Assembly (NCBI GenBank): GCA_013327885.1
Contig: JABUMY010000010.1
Coordinates: 124,001 to 188,000 of the forward strand
Direction: 5' to 3'
DNA length: 64,000 nucleotides
From: Flavisolibacter longurius
Lineage (GTDB): Bacteria > Bacteroidota > Bacteroidia > Chitinophagales > Chitinophagaceae
In this document: positions 52,538-61,386 of the stretch, piece after piece
Position numbering within the stretch: the stretch's first letter is position 1
How the letters are laid out: the number at the start of each line of letters is the position of its first letter
Notes under the pieces: generated by a model
Database searches by the model: none
Seen by the model: the letters and a program-made list of their open reading frames with translations, nothing else
What the model was told of the DNA's origin: nothing
Made by a program: the position numbers and the translations under genes

Positions 52538-52780
52538 ATGACCTACCAAGAATTCAACCTTCTATCCTATTCTGAAAAAATAGAAGCAACCAAAAAAGCC
52601 TCGCATGTAATGAGTTTACAGGATGAGCAGTACTTCCGGTTTTTATACCAGTTAAACGGATTTTACATTGAAGTCTTTTACCACAAGGAGCTCAACTTTA
52701 TCAGCGCCTTGCAGGGTTTTATGGATTGTAACCTGCTTACACCGTACCTGGACAAAATAGACCTTGAAATGGCTTATTGA
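52538..52780 (+). CDS. 80-residue hypothetical protein, Bacteroidota type
   Basis: The product has 80 residues: a charged helix (EFNLLSYSEKIEATKKA), a hydrophobic/aromatic strand part (YFRFLYQLNGFYIEVFYH) and an end with DCNLLTPYLDKIDLEMA. It looks like a folded, soluble small protein and similar short proteins are common in this family of bacteria, but I cannot name a family or function. It is followed by a convergent serine hydrolase 24 bases away. Confidence 0.65.
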   Translation: MTYQEFNLLSYSEKIEATKKASHVMSLQDEQYFRFLYQLNGFYIEVFYHKELNFISALQGFMDCNLLTPYLDKIDLEMAY

Positions 52781-52804
52781 CCTGGCAGAAAAGAGTGAAA
52801 CACT

Positions 52805-53899
52805 CTATTTGATAATGGTTTGTAGCCGTTCCCATAGCGCCGTTTGAAAGGGAAGCGAAATAAAGCTGCCATCCCGCAACAATCCCATGCGTACCACAAC
52901 AAGTCCTTTAGAGGGAACGATGCTCAACACCTGGCCGTTTTTTCCCATGGCTGAAAACATGTCAACTGGCGCTGCGCTATTTAGTGAAGAAGGAAATACA
53001 ATCTGCGATTGCGGCAACATGGCGGAAGCCTTTCCATTTAGCCACCACAGGTAACCATAAGAAAGATTCAGGTTTTGCGATGTTGAAATTGAAGCATTGA
53101 AATAGTCGGCATCGCCCAAAATATCTTTGCCTTCCCACTTGCCGCCCGCCAGCATTAAGATGCCAAATTTTGCCATGCTGCGCGGTGTGCTCCAATACAC
53201 ATTGTCATTATCGTTTTTGATCCACTGCCCATCCATGCCAATAGGATTCTTGAGCTTTTCATCAAAATACGCTGCAAAGGATTTTCCGGTTGCCTTGGCC
53301 ACCACATTGTGCAAAAGCGTGTACGGAGCGTTGTGGTAAGCCCATCGGGTTCCTGCATCTGCTTTGTAAACCAGGGCTTGTGGCGACGTATCACTGAGAT
53401 CGCCTGCGCCATCATCCAGCCCGCTTGTCATGGTCAACTGGTGGCGTACCGTGATCAGGTTTTCTTTAGCAGGCTGCAAATTGGTCCAGCCTGCACCCAA
53501 ATATTTTGCGCTGCGGTCGGTAATCGACAGAAAGCCTTCTTGTTGTGCCTTGCCAACTACAAAACCTGTCAGCGTTTTTCCGGCCGATGCCCAATACCAG
53601 GGACTGTTAGCCGTAAAAGGTGCATTTCCCTGGATGGTTTGCCCGAAATATTTTTCCAGTACGATCCTGCCGTCTTTTAACACAAGAAAGGCGCGGGTTT
53701 GTTCCGATTCAAGAAAGGTGTAGAGCGCCGGTAGTTGACTTGTGTTCCAGCCAAGGCTTTCCGGAGAAAGGGTTTCCCAGTTACTGCTACCGTTTGGGAA
53801 GAATATTTTGTTGGCAGGTGGAGTTGGTTCAGGAGCTTCTTCCTTTATACAGGAGGTTAGCACAAGAAAGCCTGCGAGAAGAAGAAGGAGATTTTTCAT
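52805..53899 (-). CDS. Beta-lactamase-fold serine hydrolase, lipoprotein
   Basis: The product has 364 residues. A lipoprotein signal ends at Cys17 (LVLTSC). The class-C-like active site shows Ser105 and Lys108 in SAGK, Tyr188-His-Asn190 (YHN in place of YxN) and a late GQV/HxG-like segment near MGKNGQV. These enzymes act as peptidases, esterases or drug-hydrolysing enzymes on the cell surface; the substrate is not evident. It is a lone gene, convergent with the 80-residue protein. Confidence 0.88.
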   Translation of the reverse strand: MKNLLLLLAGFLVLTSCIKEEAPEPTPPANKIFFPNGSSNWETLSPESLGWNTSQLPALYTFLESEQTRAFLVLKDGRIVLEKYFGQTIQGNAPFTANSPWYWASAGKTLTGFVVGKAQQEGFLSITDRSAKYLGAGWTNLQPAKENLITVRHQLTMTSGLDDGAGDLSDTSPQALVYKADAGTRWAYHNAPYTLLHNVVAKATGKSFAAYFDEKLKNPIGMDGQWIKNDNDNVYWSTPRSMAKFGILMLAGGKWEGKDILGDADYFNASISTSQNLNLSYGYLWWLNGKASAMLPQSQIVFPSSLNSAAPVDMFSAMGKNGQVLSIVPSKGLVVVRMGLLRDGSFISLPFQTALWERLQTIIK

Positions 53900-54656
53900 A
53901 CCCGGATATCGACGTGGATTTTCTGGGCAAGTTTAAAGCGGTTTATCCAGCAATGCAAGTAAAGGAAAACAAATAAGCATTATCGCATTTTACATCATTC
54001 CTTTTCTCTTAAAATACATGCTTGTCTTTCAGTCACTTGCATGTAAAGCTAAAGAAGTCGTTTTAAAAATACCAATAGCCAAGTTCATTCTTTTCCAGCC
54101 AAAAATCCACCGAACAGTTTTGGAGAATAATCATTTTCATTACAAATTCGTCAAAAATCAAAAGCCCCCGCAAAAGCAGAGGCTTGATGACATCATAGCT
54201 GCACGTTTGGAGGAACGGGCCAACCTCACAGGCGATAGATACTGAATGATTCGTTTTGAAGAACTGGCTGGACTTATTGGCGATATGAAATTATCAAGCT
54301 CGCCTAAGATCCAAGCCATCTTACTTAAAGATACAAAGAATACAGGTCAGGATTGAAAACAGCAACTGGAGATAGCACAAGGAGTCTATTCGGTACGCAA
54401 TAAAAAAGGGCTGGATAGAAATCCGGCCCCGCTTTAAAATCCAATATCCTATGAAAAACCAATGCAATGTTACAACAACTTGCGGTTATTTGCAAGGAGA
54501 AACCGTACGTTGGGGATAATTTATGAATTAAGTAGCGGAAACCTGCAGGCGACATCGCTCCCATCATAGCCTTAACTTGTTAGGAAATAGGACAATTCCT
54601 TTTTACAAAACCATGTTTACAATGTTGCCGGGGATTCGTTTCCGAAAGGAAAAATC
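53900..54656. other. Long interval with no supported gene
   Basis: About 760 bases. A 75-codon + frame at 54018 and a 36-codon frame at 54246 are the best candidates but neither has a recognisable fold or a good start context. An imperfect AAGCC/GGCTT pair near 54160-54183 may be a weak terminator. No mobile element or tRNA is seen. Confidence 0.5.
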
Positions 54657-54896
54657 TTAGTTGTTGTATTCCTGCACCGATAGCGAAAGCGAATCCACCT
54701 CTTTTTGATGAAGTGCATCGATGGCGTTTTGCGCTGCGATATTGTCTTCCATTTCGATAAAACCAAAACCACGCGACTCACCGCTGAAAATATCTTTGGG
54801 AATTTCTACCGATTGAACATCGCCATAAGCAGCAAACATTTCCATCAAATCCTCATCCTGTATGTCACTGCTTAAATTGCTTATATAAATGTTCAT
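54657..54896 (-). CDS. RRM-domain RNA-binding protein
   Basis: The product has 79 residues from the ATG at 54896. It is a single RNA recognition motif: RNP2 is IYISNL at 3-8 and RNP1 is RGFGFIEM at 42-49, with the usual aromatic residues for stacking on RNA bases. Such small RRM proteins are frequent in Bacteroidota and act as global RNA chaperones, and some are cold- or stress-responsive. A 10-bp stem lies 25-53 bases upstream of the start in the leader. Confidence 0.93.
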   Translation of the reverse strand: MNIYISNLSSDIQDEDLMEMFAAYGDVQSVEIPKDIFSGESRGFGFIEMEDNIAAQNAIDALHQKEVDSLSLSVQEYNN

Positions 54897-54920
54897 GGCT
54901 GTATGCTTTTTAGAAATTTG

Positions 54921-54949
54921 CGCAAAGCTTACAATGTGCAAGCTTTGCG
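54921..54949 (-). promoter_or_regulatory. Stem-loop in the RRM gene leader
   Basis: CGCAAAGCTT at 54921-54930 and AAGCTTTGCG at 54940-54949 form a perfect 10-bp pair with a 9-base loop, 25-53 bases upstream of the RRM ATG. Its position suits RNA-level or operator-level control, including autoregulation by the RRM protein. Confidence 0.5.
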
Positions 54950-55157
54950 GAATCATCCGAAGATCGCCTTTTAAAAACGGGCAACCTAGTTTTGCAGCTA
55001 ATATTAACAGATGGCGTTATGTTTACATGCGGGAATAGTGCTGTTGATTAAGTAGACAAGTACAATATCTATCACTAGAACGGTATTACGTTATCGGGCT
55101 TACTTGCAACATGTTATTTGGCAGGGCGGTGCCTGGAAAAGTTAGTACCGACCTATG

Positions 55158-55238
55158 TCACCAGACACTTAGACCTGCACAACCTATAAACATCGGATCG
55201 GACAAAGGTCTGGTTCCTACCTATGGATTGTCTGGTGA
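55158..55238. ncRNA. Candidate structured RNA element, nested stems
   Basis: TCACCAGACA (55158-55167) pairs with TGTCTGGTGA (55229-55238), a perfect 10-bp outer stem, and inside it AGACCT (55171-55176) pairs with AGGTCT (55206-55211). The order and nesting fit one ~80-nt folded RNA. Direction of transcription and identity are unknown. Confidence 0.35.
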
Positions 55239-55393
55239 ATGCCGGAATTAAGCTTTTTTAAAGCGTTGGCGGCCCTTTGCACGCAATGCCGGCAACACAA
55301 GTTATAAACAGGAACGACAAAATCCGATGGCGACTGACGCTTCTCCTACCCAGTATGAAACTCAATAAAAACAACTACCAGATCACGTATTAC

Positions 55394-56401
55394 TTACTGA
55401 TAGAAAAAACGAAAACTGGTGCTGTCAATTGCTAGTTGATCAATACCGCCCCTACCGGGCACAAACTGCATTTTTACCACGGCTGTTTTCCGTGGACCAA
55501 CGTCTTTAACACTATTGTGTGTATGCAGCACGTAATAAAGCGTGTTGCCCTTTTGAAATAGATCACCATGTCCCGGTCCATTTTCTCCTAACTGCTTTTT
55601 GTGGATAATGGGATTACCACTGAATTTTTTCCAGGGTCCCAACGGGCTGCTGCTGGTTGCATACCCTACTGCGTAATCTGGGTTGCGAAAATCATTGGCG
55701 GAATAAACAAGGTAATACAGGTCTTTGTGTTTGATGACCGTGGGACCTTCGGTAACAGGCCAGGGTGCATTTGCCGTATTCTCCCACCCATCCGTTGCCG
55801 TTATGCACTCCTGCAAGGTTTCGGGTTTAATGGCAGAAAGGTCTTCCGTCATCTCCGCAACCATTATTCGGTTGCCCTCCGTCAACCGAACATGATAGAG
55901 ATAAATTTTACCATCATCATCAGTAAATACAAAAGGATCGATCTGCTTTACCGGCGCTTGCAGGGCCACTTTGTTTCGTTGAACAAATGGGCCTGCCGGA
56001 TCCCTGCTTTCGGCAATGGCAATATTCTCGTTTGCCACGTAAGCCATCAAAAACTTTTTGTTGTGGACAAACACCTGCGGTGCCCAAAAACCGGTAGTTC
56101 CAAACACATCTTCTCTCTGTAACGCATAACCGTTATTTGAACTTGCTGCTTGCCAGTTTTGGAGGTCTCTCGAACGATAGACCCGGAATCCTTCCGCTGT
56201 TTTGCCTTCAACCGTTCCGTATAAATAATAACTGCCTCCATGCGCAAAAATGGTAGGGTCAGCCAGGAAAATAGGCGTAGAAAGTTTATTAGTTACAGGC
56301 GAAACGCTTTTGCATTTTGCCAGAACAAAAAGTGCTAGGTATAAGACAAAAATGCGCTGAATGCTTTTGCCCACATGTATATTCCAAAAATAATTTCGCA
56401 T
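55394..56401 (-). CDS. GH43-family glycoside hydrolase, lipoprotein-like
   Basis: The product has 335 residues with a hydrophobic start ending at a lipobox-like LAKC (Cys30). The five-bladed propeller of GH43 is recognised by Asp48 in FLADPTI (general base), Asp155 in QIDPFVF (pKa modulator) and Glu218 in VTEGPTV (general acid), the canonical triad. Members cleave arabinans, arabinoxylans or xylosides. It is 10 bases after the PHP-like gene's stop, so the two form an operon in the SusC/SusD locus. Expected target: an arabinose- or xylose-containing plant polymer or oligosaccharide. Confidence 0.92.
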   Translation of the reverse strand: MRNYFWNIHVGKSIQRIFVLYLALFVLAKCKSVSPVTNKLSTPIFLADPTIFAHGGSYYLYGTVEGKTAEGFRVYRSRDLQNWQAASSNNGYALQREDVFGTTGFWAPQVFVHNKKFLMAYVANENIAIAESRDPAGPFVQRNKVALQAPVKQIDPFVFTDDDGKIYLYHVRLTEGNRIMVAEMTEDLSAIKPETLQECITATDGWENTANAPWPVTEGPTVIKHKDLYYLVYSANDFRNPDYAVGYATSSSPLGPWKKFSGNPIIHKKQLGENGPGHGDLFQKGNTLYYVLHTHNSVKDVGPRKTAVVKMQFVPGRGGIDQLAIDSTSFRFFYQ

Positions 56402-56411
56402 CCACTACTTG

Positions 56412-58514
56412 TTAGTTAATTGCAGATGCCGTACCCGCCGGCTGCAGCCAAACTTGTTGGGTAAAGGCCCCGTTTACAGCAGCGTCCCACACTTCTACCC
56501 TTACCCATTTACGGCCCGAAAGGTTCGTTTGAATAGTAAACTGACGTTGGCCAAAGGCTTTGGTGTTATCCAGGTTGATCCGCTCCCGGTAAACTTTTTC
56601 GCCATCACCCGAGATCACTTCTGCAAACTGCAAGGGAAAGGTCCAGTCAATTGTCAGCGCAATGTTTGCTTTCCCATCCTTGGCAAGTGTCAGCGTTTCA
56701 CCCGGGCCTTTTCCATTTACCGTAAGCTTCGGTAACAATACTTCACCGGTTGAAACAAAGAACTTTCCCTTGCGCATCGCATCCAATACCGGTTGCCAGC
56801 CTTCGGAATAGGCAGGCAGTTTATCCATCTGCAGATAGTTCACGTTAAGATGCGCATACATTTCATTCTCCGGTTCAACAGTAAAGAGGTCGGCTTCGGC
56901 AATCACCTGTTTTTTGTGCCCCCAGTTTGCCATGTCATCCATCAGGTCAAGCACTCGCTTGCCCAACCGGGGTTCCGAAAGGTCGGCGGGCATGGCCTTC
57001 CAGGCGGCACCTAAATAGCGGTCGGACGTAAAAAAGTTTTCGTTTTTGTATTTATCGGGATAACCCGTGGAGCCTTTGGTTCGGGCATGCGCCGTCCAGG
57101 CCAGCCCGTTTTCGAGTTCCAACAGTTTCAACATCTCGTCTTTGTTGCCAATGCGGTACACTTTGCCATAAACAGGGTCGGTTGTAACAAAGGGTTCATC
57201 CGGTTTCCGCGACATGATCCAGTTGACCGGCTTTGGGAAAAATTGCAGCCAGTGACCACCATAAAATTCGTTGGGCTCTTCACCAGGCAAGAGAAGAAAA
57301 TTTTTGTCGGAATGTTTGCGGCACATGTCAAACAAGGTCTTTAACTCCAACAGCCGCTTGTCGGCCGGACCTTTTGGATTGGCCGTGTAGTGGAATTCCC
57401 CCAGGTGAATGATATTGATACCATGGTCCTTGAAAACCTTTACAAAATTGGGTGTGTCGGGAGACGGCTTGCCCGGGATAAGCACTTTCATCACATGCTC
57501 GTTGTGAAAATGGCTCGACATTGTTTTGTATCCCGGCAGCGGCTTATAAGAATCGCTGTTGGTAAATTTTTTAACTGCGGTGAGGGCTTGTCCCGCTGTG
57601 CCGCCACTCAAAAGGCAAAAAAAGTTCAGTCGTTGTGCGGTGTTTGGTGGCGCATTAAACCAGGGAACAAAACGGTTATCACCCATCGGGTCCTGCCGGA
57701 TACCGATACCGTATTCGGGCACCATCTTGCGGTAGTTGGCACCATACCATGTAAATTTTAAATTGAATGCTTCGTCGAGCGGGTAAAAATATTGGTGCGG
57801 TGCAGGGAAAACAGCCACACTGCCTGCGCTGTTCTCGCCAATAATGGTACGGTATTTCACCGGCACATTGTGGCTGCTGTCGGACGCATTGTACGCAACA
57901 GACTGTAGCTTGTTTTCGGTGTCGGACCAGGCGATCTTTTTCCATACGGGTGATTTGCTGACTAGACCTGCATCATAAAGAATCGCCGTTGAATCTACCT
58001 CGGTAGAAACCACGGCTGCGATGTTGAAGAGCGGGCTTCCGTTGTACAACGTAATTTCAAGGTCGCCGCTGAACCGGTCGGCTTCCATTTTGGATATTTT
58101 GATAACAGTTCTGGAGCCGGAGGAAGTTACCTCGGCAGATTTTTTTTGCAAAACAACCGTATGCGAGGTGCTGGGTAACTTATTTGTTTTATCGAAAAAA
58201 ATATTCCAGCCGTTTTGCGAAACAAGATCGCGTTTGCCAATCCGGAGCAGGAAAACCGGGTCGAGGTTGGCAGCAAGTACTTTCTGGCGATTGCCCGTGA
58301 GCAATTGCATACTGCTGATCAGCGGCTCGCCTTCTTTCAGGTTCAAAACCAATTGTCCTTTTTCCTGTGGACTCACGGGCCAGGCTACACGAAGCAGGTC
58401 TTTTTGAATGCTTACTGTTGCTTCCCCTTTTTTGAATCCAGAAAGATCTACCGGGGTTTGCCCTTTTGTTACAAGACTAACGATCAAGAACAGGGAGATG
58501 AATTTTTTTTTCAT
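56412..58514 (-). CDS. Exported protein with CehA/PHP-like metallohydrolase domain
   Basis: The product has 700 residues with a signal peptide (to about residue 19). The first half (about 20-320) is beta-rich and unrecognised. A PHP-like core follows: HFHNEH (335-340), IIHLGEFHY (368-376), PGEEPN with GGHW (410-422) and WTAHAR (473-478), the order of CehA/McbA-type PHP enzymes, although the usual TDH is GEFH. A small beta-sandwich ends it (about 590-700). It would be a periplasmic metal-dependent hydrolase of an ester or phosphoester. It shares an operon with GH43. Confidence 0.7.
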   Translation of the reverse strand: MKKKFISLFLIVSLVTKGQTPVDLSGFKKGEATVSIQKDLLRVAWPVSPQEKGQLVLNLKEGEPLISSMQLLTGNRQKVLAANLDPVFLLRIGKRDLVSQNGWNIFFDKTNKLPSTSHTVVLQKKSAEVTSSGSRTVIKISKMEADRFSGDLEITLYNGSPLFNIAAVVSTEVDSTAILYDAGLVSKSPVWKKIAWSDTENKLQSVAYNASDSSHNVPVKYRTIIGENSAGSVAVFPAPHQYFYPLDEAFNLKFTWYGANYRKMVPEYGIGIRQDPMGDNRFVPWFNAPPNTAQRLNFFCLLSGGTAGQALTAVKKFTNSDSYKPLPGYKTMSSHFHNEHVMKVLIPGKPSPDTPNFVKVFKDHGINIIHLGEFHYTANPKGPADKRLLELKTLFDMCRKHSDKNFLLLPGEEPNEFYGGHWLQFFPKPVNWIMSRKPDEPFVTTDPVYGKVYRIGNKDEMLKLLELENGLAWTAHARTKGSTGYPDKYKNENFFTSDRYLGAAWKAMPADLSEPRLGKRVLDLMDDMANWGHKKQVIAEADLFTVEPENEMYAHLNVNYLQMDKLPAYSEGWQPVLDAMRKGKFFVSTGEVLLPKLTVNGKGPGETLTLAKDGKANIALTIDWTFPLQFAEVISGDGEKVYRERINLDNTKAFGQRQFTIQTNLSGRKWVRVEVWDAAVNGAFTQQVWLQPAGTASAIN

Positions 58515-58673
58515 GGTTGGTTATCGCTGGCAAGGCTGTGCGTCAGCGTTGCAATGGCTTTTAAAGGGTGATTAAGAAAGGAAATTAAAACGCAGATGGT
58601 TAAACGGGATCAAATCTTTTACCCACCGTGTTAAAAACCTTCCTTTATTACATTAGAATCTTACATAAAAGAA

Positions 58674-58701
58674 AAAGACGGAGAGGCAAGCCTCCGTCTT
58701 T
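58674..58701 (-). terminator. Terminator of the SusC/SusD/DUF3823 operon
   Basis: AAAGACGGAG at 58674-58683 pairs with CTCCGTCTTT at 58692-58701 around an 8-base loop, with TTCTTTTATG following on the minus strand. It lies 28-55 bases past the DUF3823 stop, so the PHP-like and GH43 genes have separate transcription. Confidence 0.75.
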
Positions 58702-58728
58702 CGCATGAAAATTAAATTTGATTTTAAA

Positions 58729-59430
58729 TTAAAGATTCAGCTTAACCACGGGTGAAAAGATCCAGTCTTCAACCCCGCTGGACTTAACACCAATGCGGGC
58801 AAAAACATAGTTCTGTGCAGGTGATATGGCTGGCACCGTAACAGAAAGACTCACATTGTTTGGATCTGTAATGGCACTACCTCCAATTTCTGTTTTACGG
58901 ATGTTGTCGTTATCCGATACAAACTGTGTTTTGTTGACAAAAATGGCAGCCTTCTCGATGTCTTTGGCACGAACAGGGTCTGTAATGATCTTTTCAATTT
59001 TGAAGGTAGCAGTGACATTGCTTCCTGCATTGGTGATCTGTGGCGTGCGGATCATATAGTAAGGCTCTACTTCAATATCCAACTGTGTGTCGCCATTTAC
59101 GGAAATGGAAAGCGAATCAGCTTTGTCTCCTGTTTGCGGCCAATAAAAAGGCCCTTGTCCCGGACGCACCACAAGCTTGTAATTGCCGTTGAACAACACA
59201 TGCGAGTAATTTCCTTCAGGGGTAATGGTTCCTCTTATCGGGTCCACTTTGCCAAAACCGTATTCGTATAATTCGAAAGGCACCTGGTCAAATTGAACGT
59301 TGATGGCTTCTCCCCTGTAATGAAACTTGCCGGCAAGCTTGGACTTGGGCTCTTCGTAATTGTCTTTCTTACATGAGAAAAGCGCCACTGAAAAAACGAC
59401 CAATGCGATATAGTGAGAATAACGTTTCAT
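58729..59430 (-). CDS. DUF3823 surface lipoprotein of the Sus locus
   Basis: The product has 233 residues with a lipobox-like FSCK at about residues 18-21. The N-terminal part (about 30-120) is the DUF3823 beta-sandwich with GKFHYRGEAINV and LFNGNYKLVVRPGQGPFYWP; the rest is the second DUF3823 domain. Such proteins accompany SusC/SusD pairs and probably help bind the substrate on the cell surface. It follows susD by 18 bases and is followed by a terminator. Confidence 0.9.
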   Translation of the reverse strand: MKRYSHYIALVVFSVALFSCKKDNYEEPKSKLAGKFHYRGEAINVQFDQVPFELYEYGFGKVDPIRGTITPEGNYSHVLFNGNYKLVVRPGQGPFYWPQTGDKADSLSISVNGDTQLDIEVEPYYMIRTPQITNAGSNVTATFKIEKIITDPVRAKDIEKAAIFVNKTQFVSDNDNIRKTEIGGSAITDPNNVSLSVTVPAISPAQNYVFARIGVKSSGVEDWIFSPVVKLNL

Positions 59431-59448
59431 GCGTTTGGTTGTTGTAGT

Positions 59449-61359
59449 TTATTGATTGGGTTGTTTCACCAGTTTCGGATTATTGGCCAAAATACCGCCG
59501 TTTATTTCCGAATAATAATTGCCAAGTTGGAAGCGGTTAGCACCGGTTACATTGGCATTGCGCTGTATGCGGAAGGTCCATTTGTTGTTGTTGGCACCAC
59601 CCGGGTTAAACACCTTGTATGGCCATAAGCTGTAGGCCTGCGTGTTACGCTTTGTAGCCGAGCCAATATTGCTTACCAATTCTGTTTCGCTATTGATGGC
59701 ATTTCCGTCGAGTACAATGTGGGCTATGCGCCAGCGTTTGCGGTCGAAGATATAATGACCTTCAAAAGCCAGTTCGACACGACGTTCGTTCACGATCCTG
59801 TCGAAGGTTAATTGTGCAGCTGTCAGGGGTGTTGGAAAACCGGCCCTGTCACGCAACTGGTTGATATAACCAACTGCCTCGGTCGTATTGCCTAACTCAA
59901 AAGCGGCTTCTGCTGCGTTTAACAAGACCTCGGCATAACGGTAGCGGATAAACGCCACTTCGCTGCCTGTGCCGCGGGAGCCGGCACCTACCGCTGGATC
60001 AACGTATTTACGAATATAAAAACCGCTTTGTGCGGTGTACTCCACGCCATTGATGGGTCCATCATTTCCAACCAATACCACATCGGCCGTTGAGCCAGGC
60101 AATTGCCCTACCTGGCCACGGGAAGTGCCGGTAACAACAGAGCCGTTGCCTAAAATGTAACCGGCAAAAATGTCCACCGGACGGTTACGTCCATTGGAAC
60201 CTGGTAGCGTAACCGTTCCCGCAAGCCGGGCATCGCGATTGGCAAACAAGTCCAGCGGGTTGTCGTAATAAAGGGGGTTGCCACCACCATCTTTGATGGG
60301 CAATGGTGCAAAGGTATTGTCGAGCTTTTCAAAGCTTTGCACCAGGTTCAGCGACGGATTGATACGGCCGCCTTCTACTTCTTCTCCACCAAAAATAGGC
60401 TGGTTTTGAATGGTAAAGCCATGGGTTTTGCCGCTGCGAATCTTATAATCCTCCATCCAGATAATCTCAGGGTTTCCGGCTTTATCGGCATTGTCAATAA
60501 AAAGATTGGCGTAGTTCTGCGATTTGTTGGTTGGAAACTTATTGTAAAGCCCATAAGCACCGACACTTCCTGTAATGATCTCTTTTGCCGCAGCCAATGC
60601 TTTTGTGTAATAGCCATTGGCCATGCTGGCAGGAATACCTACTTCGCCGCCAGGCAAAGAAACAGATGGCGTCGTAGCGCCATATTTGGCAATGGAACCA
60701 GCGTACAAGGCCGCACGGGCCTGCACAGCCAGGGCTGTTGCTTTTGTTGCCCTGTCCTTTGTGCGGTTGTCAGTAGGAAGGTCAGCTTTGATAGCTTCCA
60801 GTTCGCTGATAACAAAATCATAGACCTCCGATTCTTTCGCCCTTGCTTTTTGCAGGTACGATGCATCGCCACTGTAATCATACGTAAGCGATTCCGTAAT
60901 CAACGGAACACCGCCCATTCGTTTTGCCAGTTCAAAATAATGGACGGCACGCAGAAAGCGACCTTCGGCAAGAAACCGCTTTTTATCGGACTCCTGCAGA
61001 CCTGAAGTGGCATTTGCCCGTTCAATAAAAAGGTTGATCTCCCGCAAGTAACCATAATCCCAGTTGCTCCATTCGCCATATCCCCAGCCATTTCTTTCCT
61101 GTGTGTAATGCCGGTTGTTTGTGGAAGCCACTGCTTCACCGGGATCGATGAAGCTTTCCCAGCCGTTATCAAATGACGTGATATCCAGAACCCTGTTATA
61201 CAGATCCGCGACAATTGTCAGTACCTGTGCAGGATCGGAAAAGGATTGTTCAGTAGTAAGAAGGTTAAAGGGCTGAACATCCAGGAATTCGCTATCCTTT
61301 TTACATCCCCACAACGCGGTGAGGAAAAAGAGGGAAGCAATAGCCACTATTTTTTTCAT
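59449..61359 (-). CDS. susD: RagB/SusD-family nutrient-binding lipoprotein
   Basis: The product has 636 residues from the ATG at 61359 (MKKIVAIASL), with a lipoprotein signal ending near Cys19 (LWGC); an upstream in-frame start would add eight residues without a signal. The TPR-like helices of SusD proteins and the C-terminal SusD motif (VAFIRYRYAEVLLNAAEAAFEL and INQLRDRAG) are visible. It binds glycan on the cell surface and hands it to the SusC channel. It is 27 bases after susC. The substrate is not shown by sequence. Confidence 0.95.
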   Translation of the reverse strand: MKKIVAIASLFFLTALWGCKKDSEFLDVQPFNLLTTEQSFSDPAQVLTIVADLYNRVLDITSFDNGWESFIDPGEAVASTNNRHYTQERNGWGYGEWSNWDYGYLREINLFIERANATSGLQESDKKRFLAEGRFLRAVHYFELAKRMGGVPLITESLTYDYSGDASYLQKARAKESEVYDFVISELEAIKADLPTDNRTKDRATKATALAVQARAALYAGSIAKYGATTPSVSLPGGEVGIPASMANGYYTKALAAAKEIITGSVGAYGLYNKFPTNKSQNYANLFIDNADKAGNPEIIWMEDYKIRSGKTHGFTIQNQPIFGGEEVEGGRINPSLNLVQSFEKLDNTFAPLPIKDGGGNPLYYDNPLDLFANRDARLAGTVTLPGSNGRNRPVDIFAGYILGNGSVVTGTSRGQVGQLPGSTADVVLVGNDGPINGVEYTAQSGFYIRKYVDPAVGAGSRGTGSEVAFIRYRYAEVLLNAAEAAFELGNTTEAVGYINQLRDRAGFPTPLTAAQLTFDRIVNERRVELAFEGHYIFDRKRWRIAHIVLDGNAINSETELVSNIGSATKRNTQAYSLWPYKVFNPGGANNNKWTFRIQRNANVTGANRFQLGNYYSEINGGILANNPKLVKQPNQ

Positions 61360-61386
61360 CGTGTAAGTTCGTTTTGAGAGCATGAA

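Larger units (their letters stand above)
54897..55393. other. Structured non-coding interval upstream of the RRM gene
   Basis: About 500 bases with two clear stem structures (54921-54949 and 55158-55238) and no convincing gene. It separates the RRM gene from the end of the GH43 gene and may hold a small RNA or a long regulatory leader. Confidence 0.5.

Noticed and set aside
54018-54245. A 75-codon + strand frame in the long empty interval
   Set aside because: No start context or recognisable fold; the end overlaps an imperfect hairpin. Left as non-coding.
54246-54356. A 36-codon frame following the previous one
   Set aside because: Too short and without similarity or promoter; possibly a remnant.
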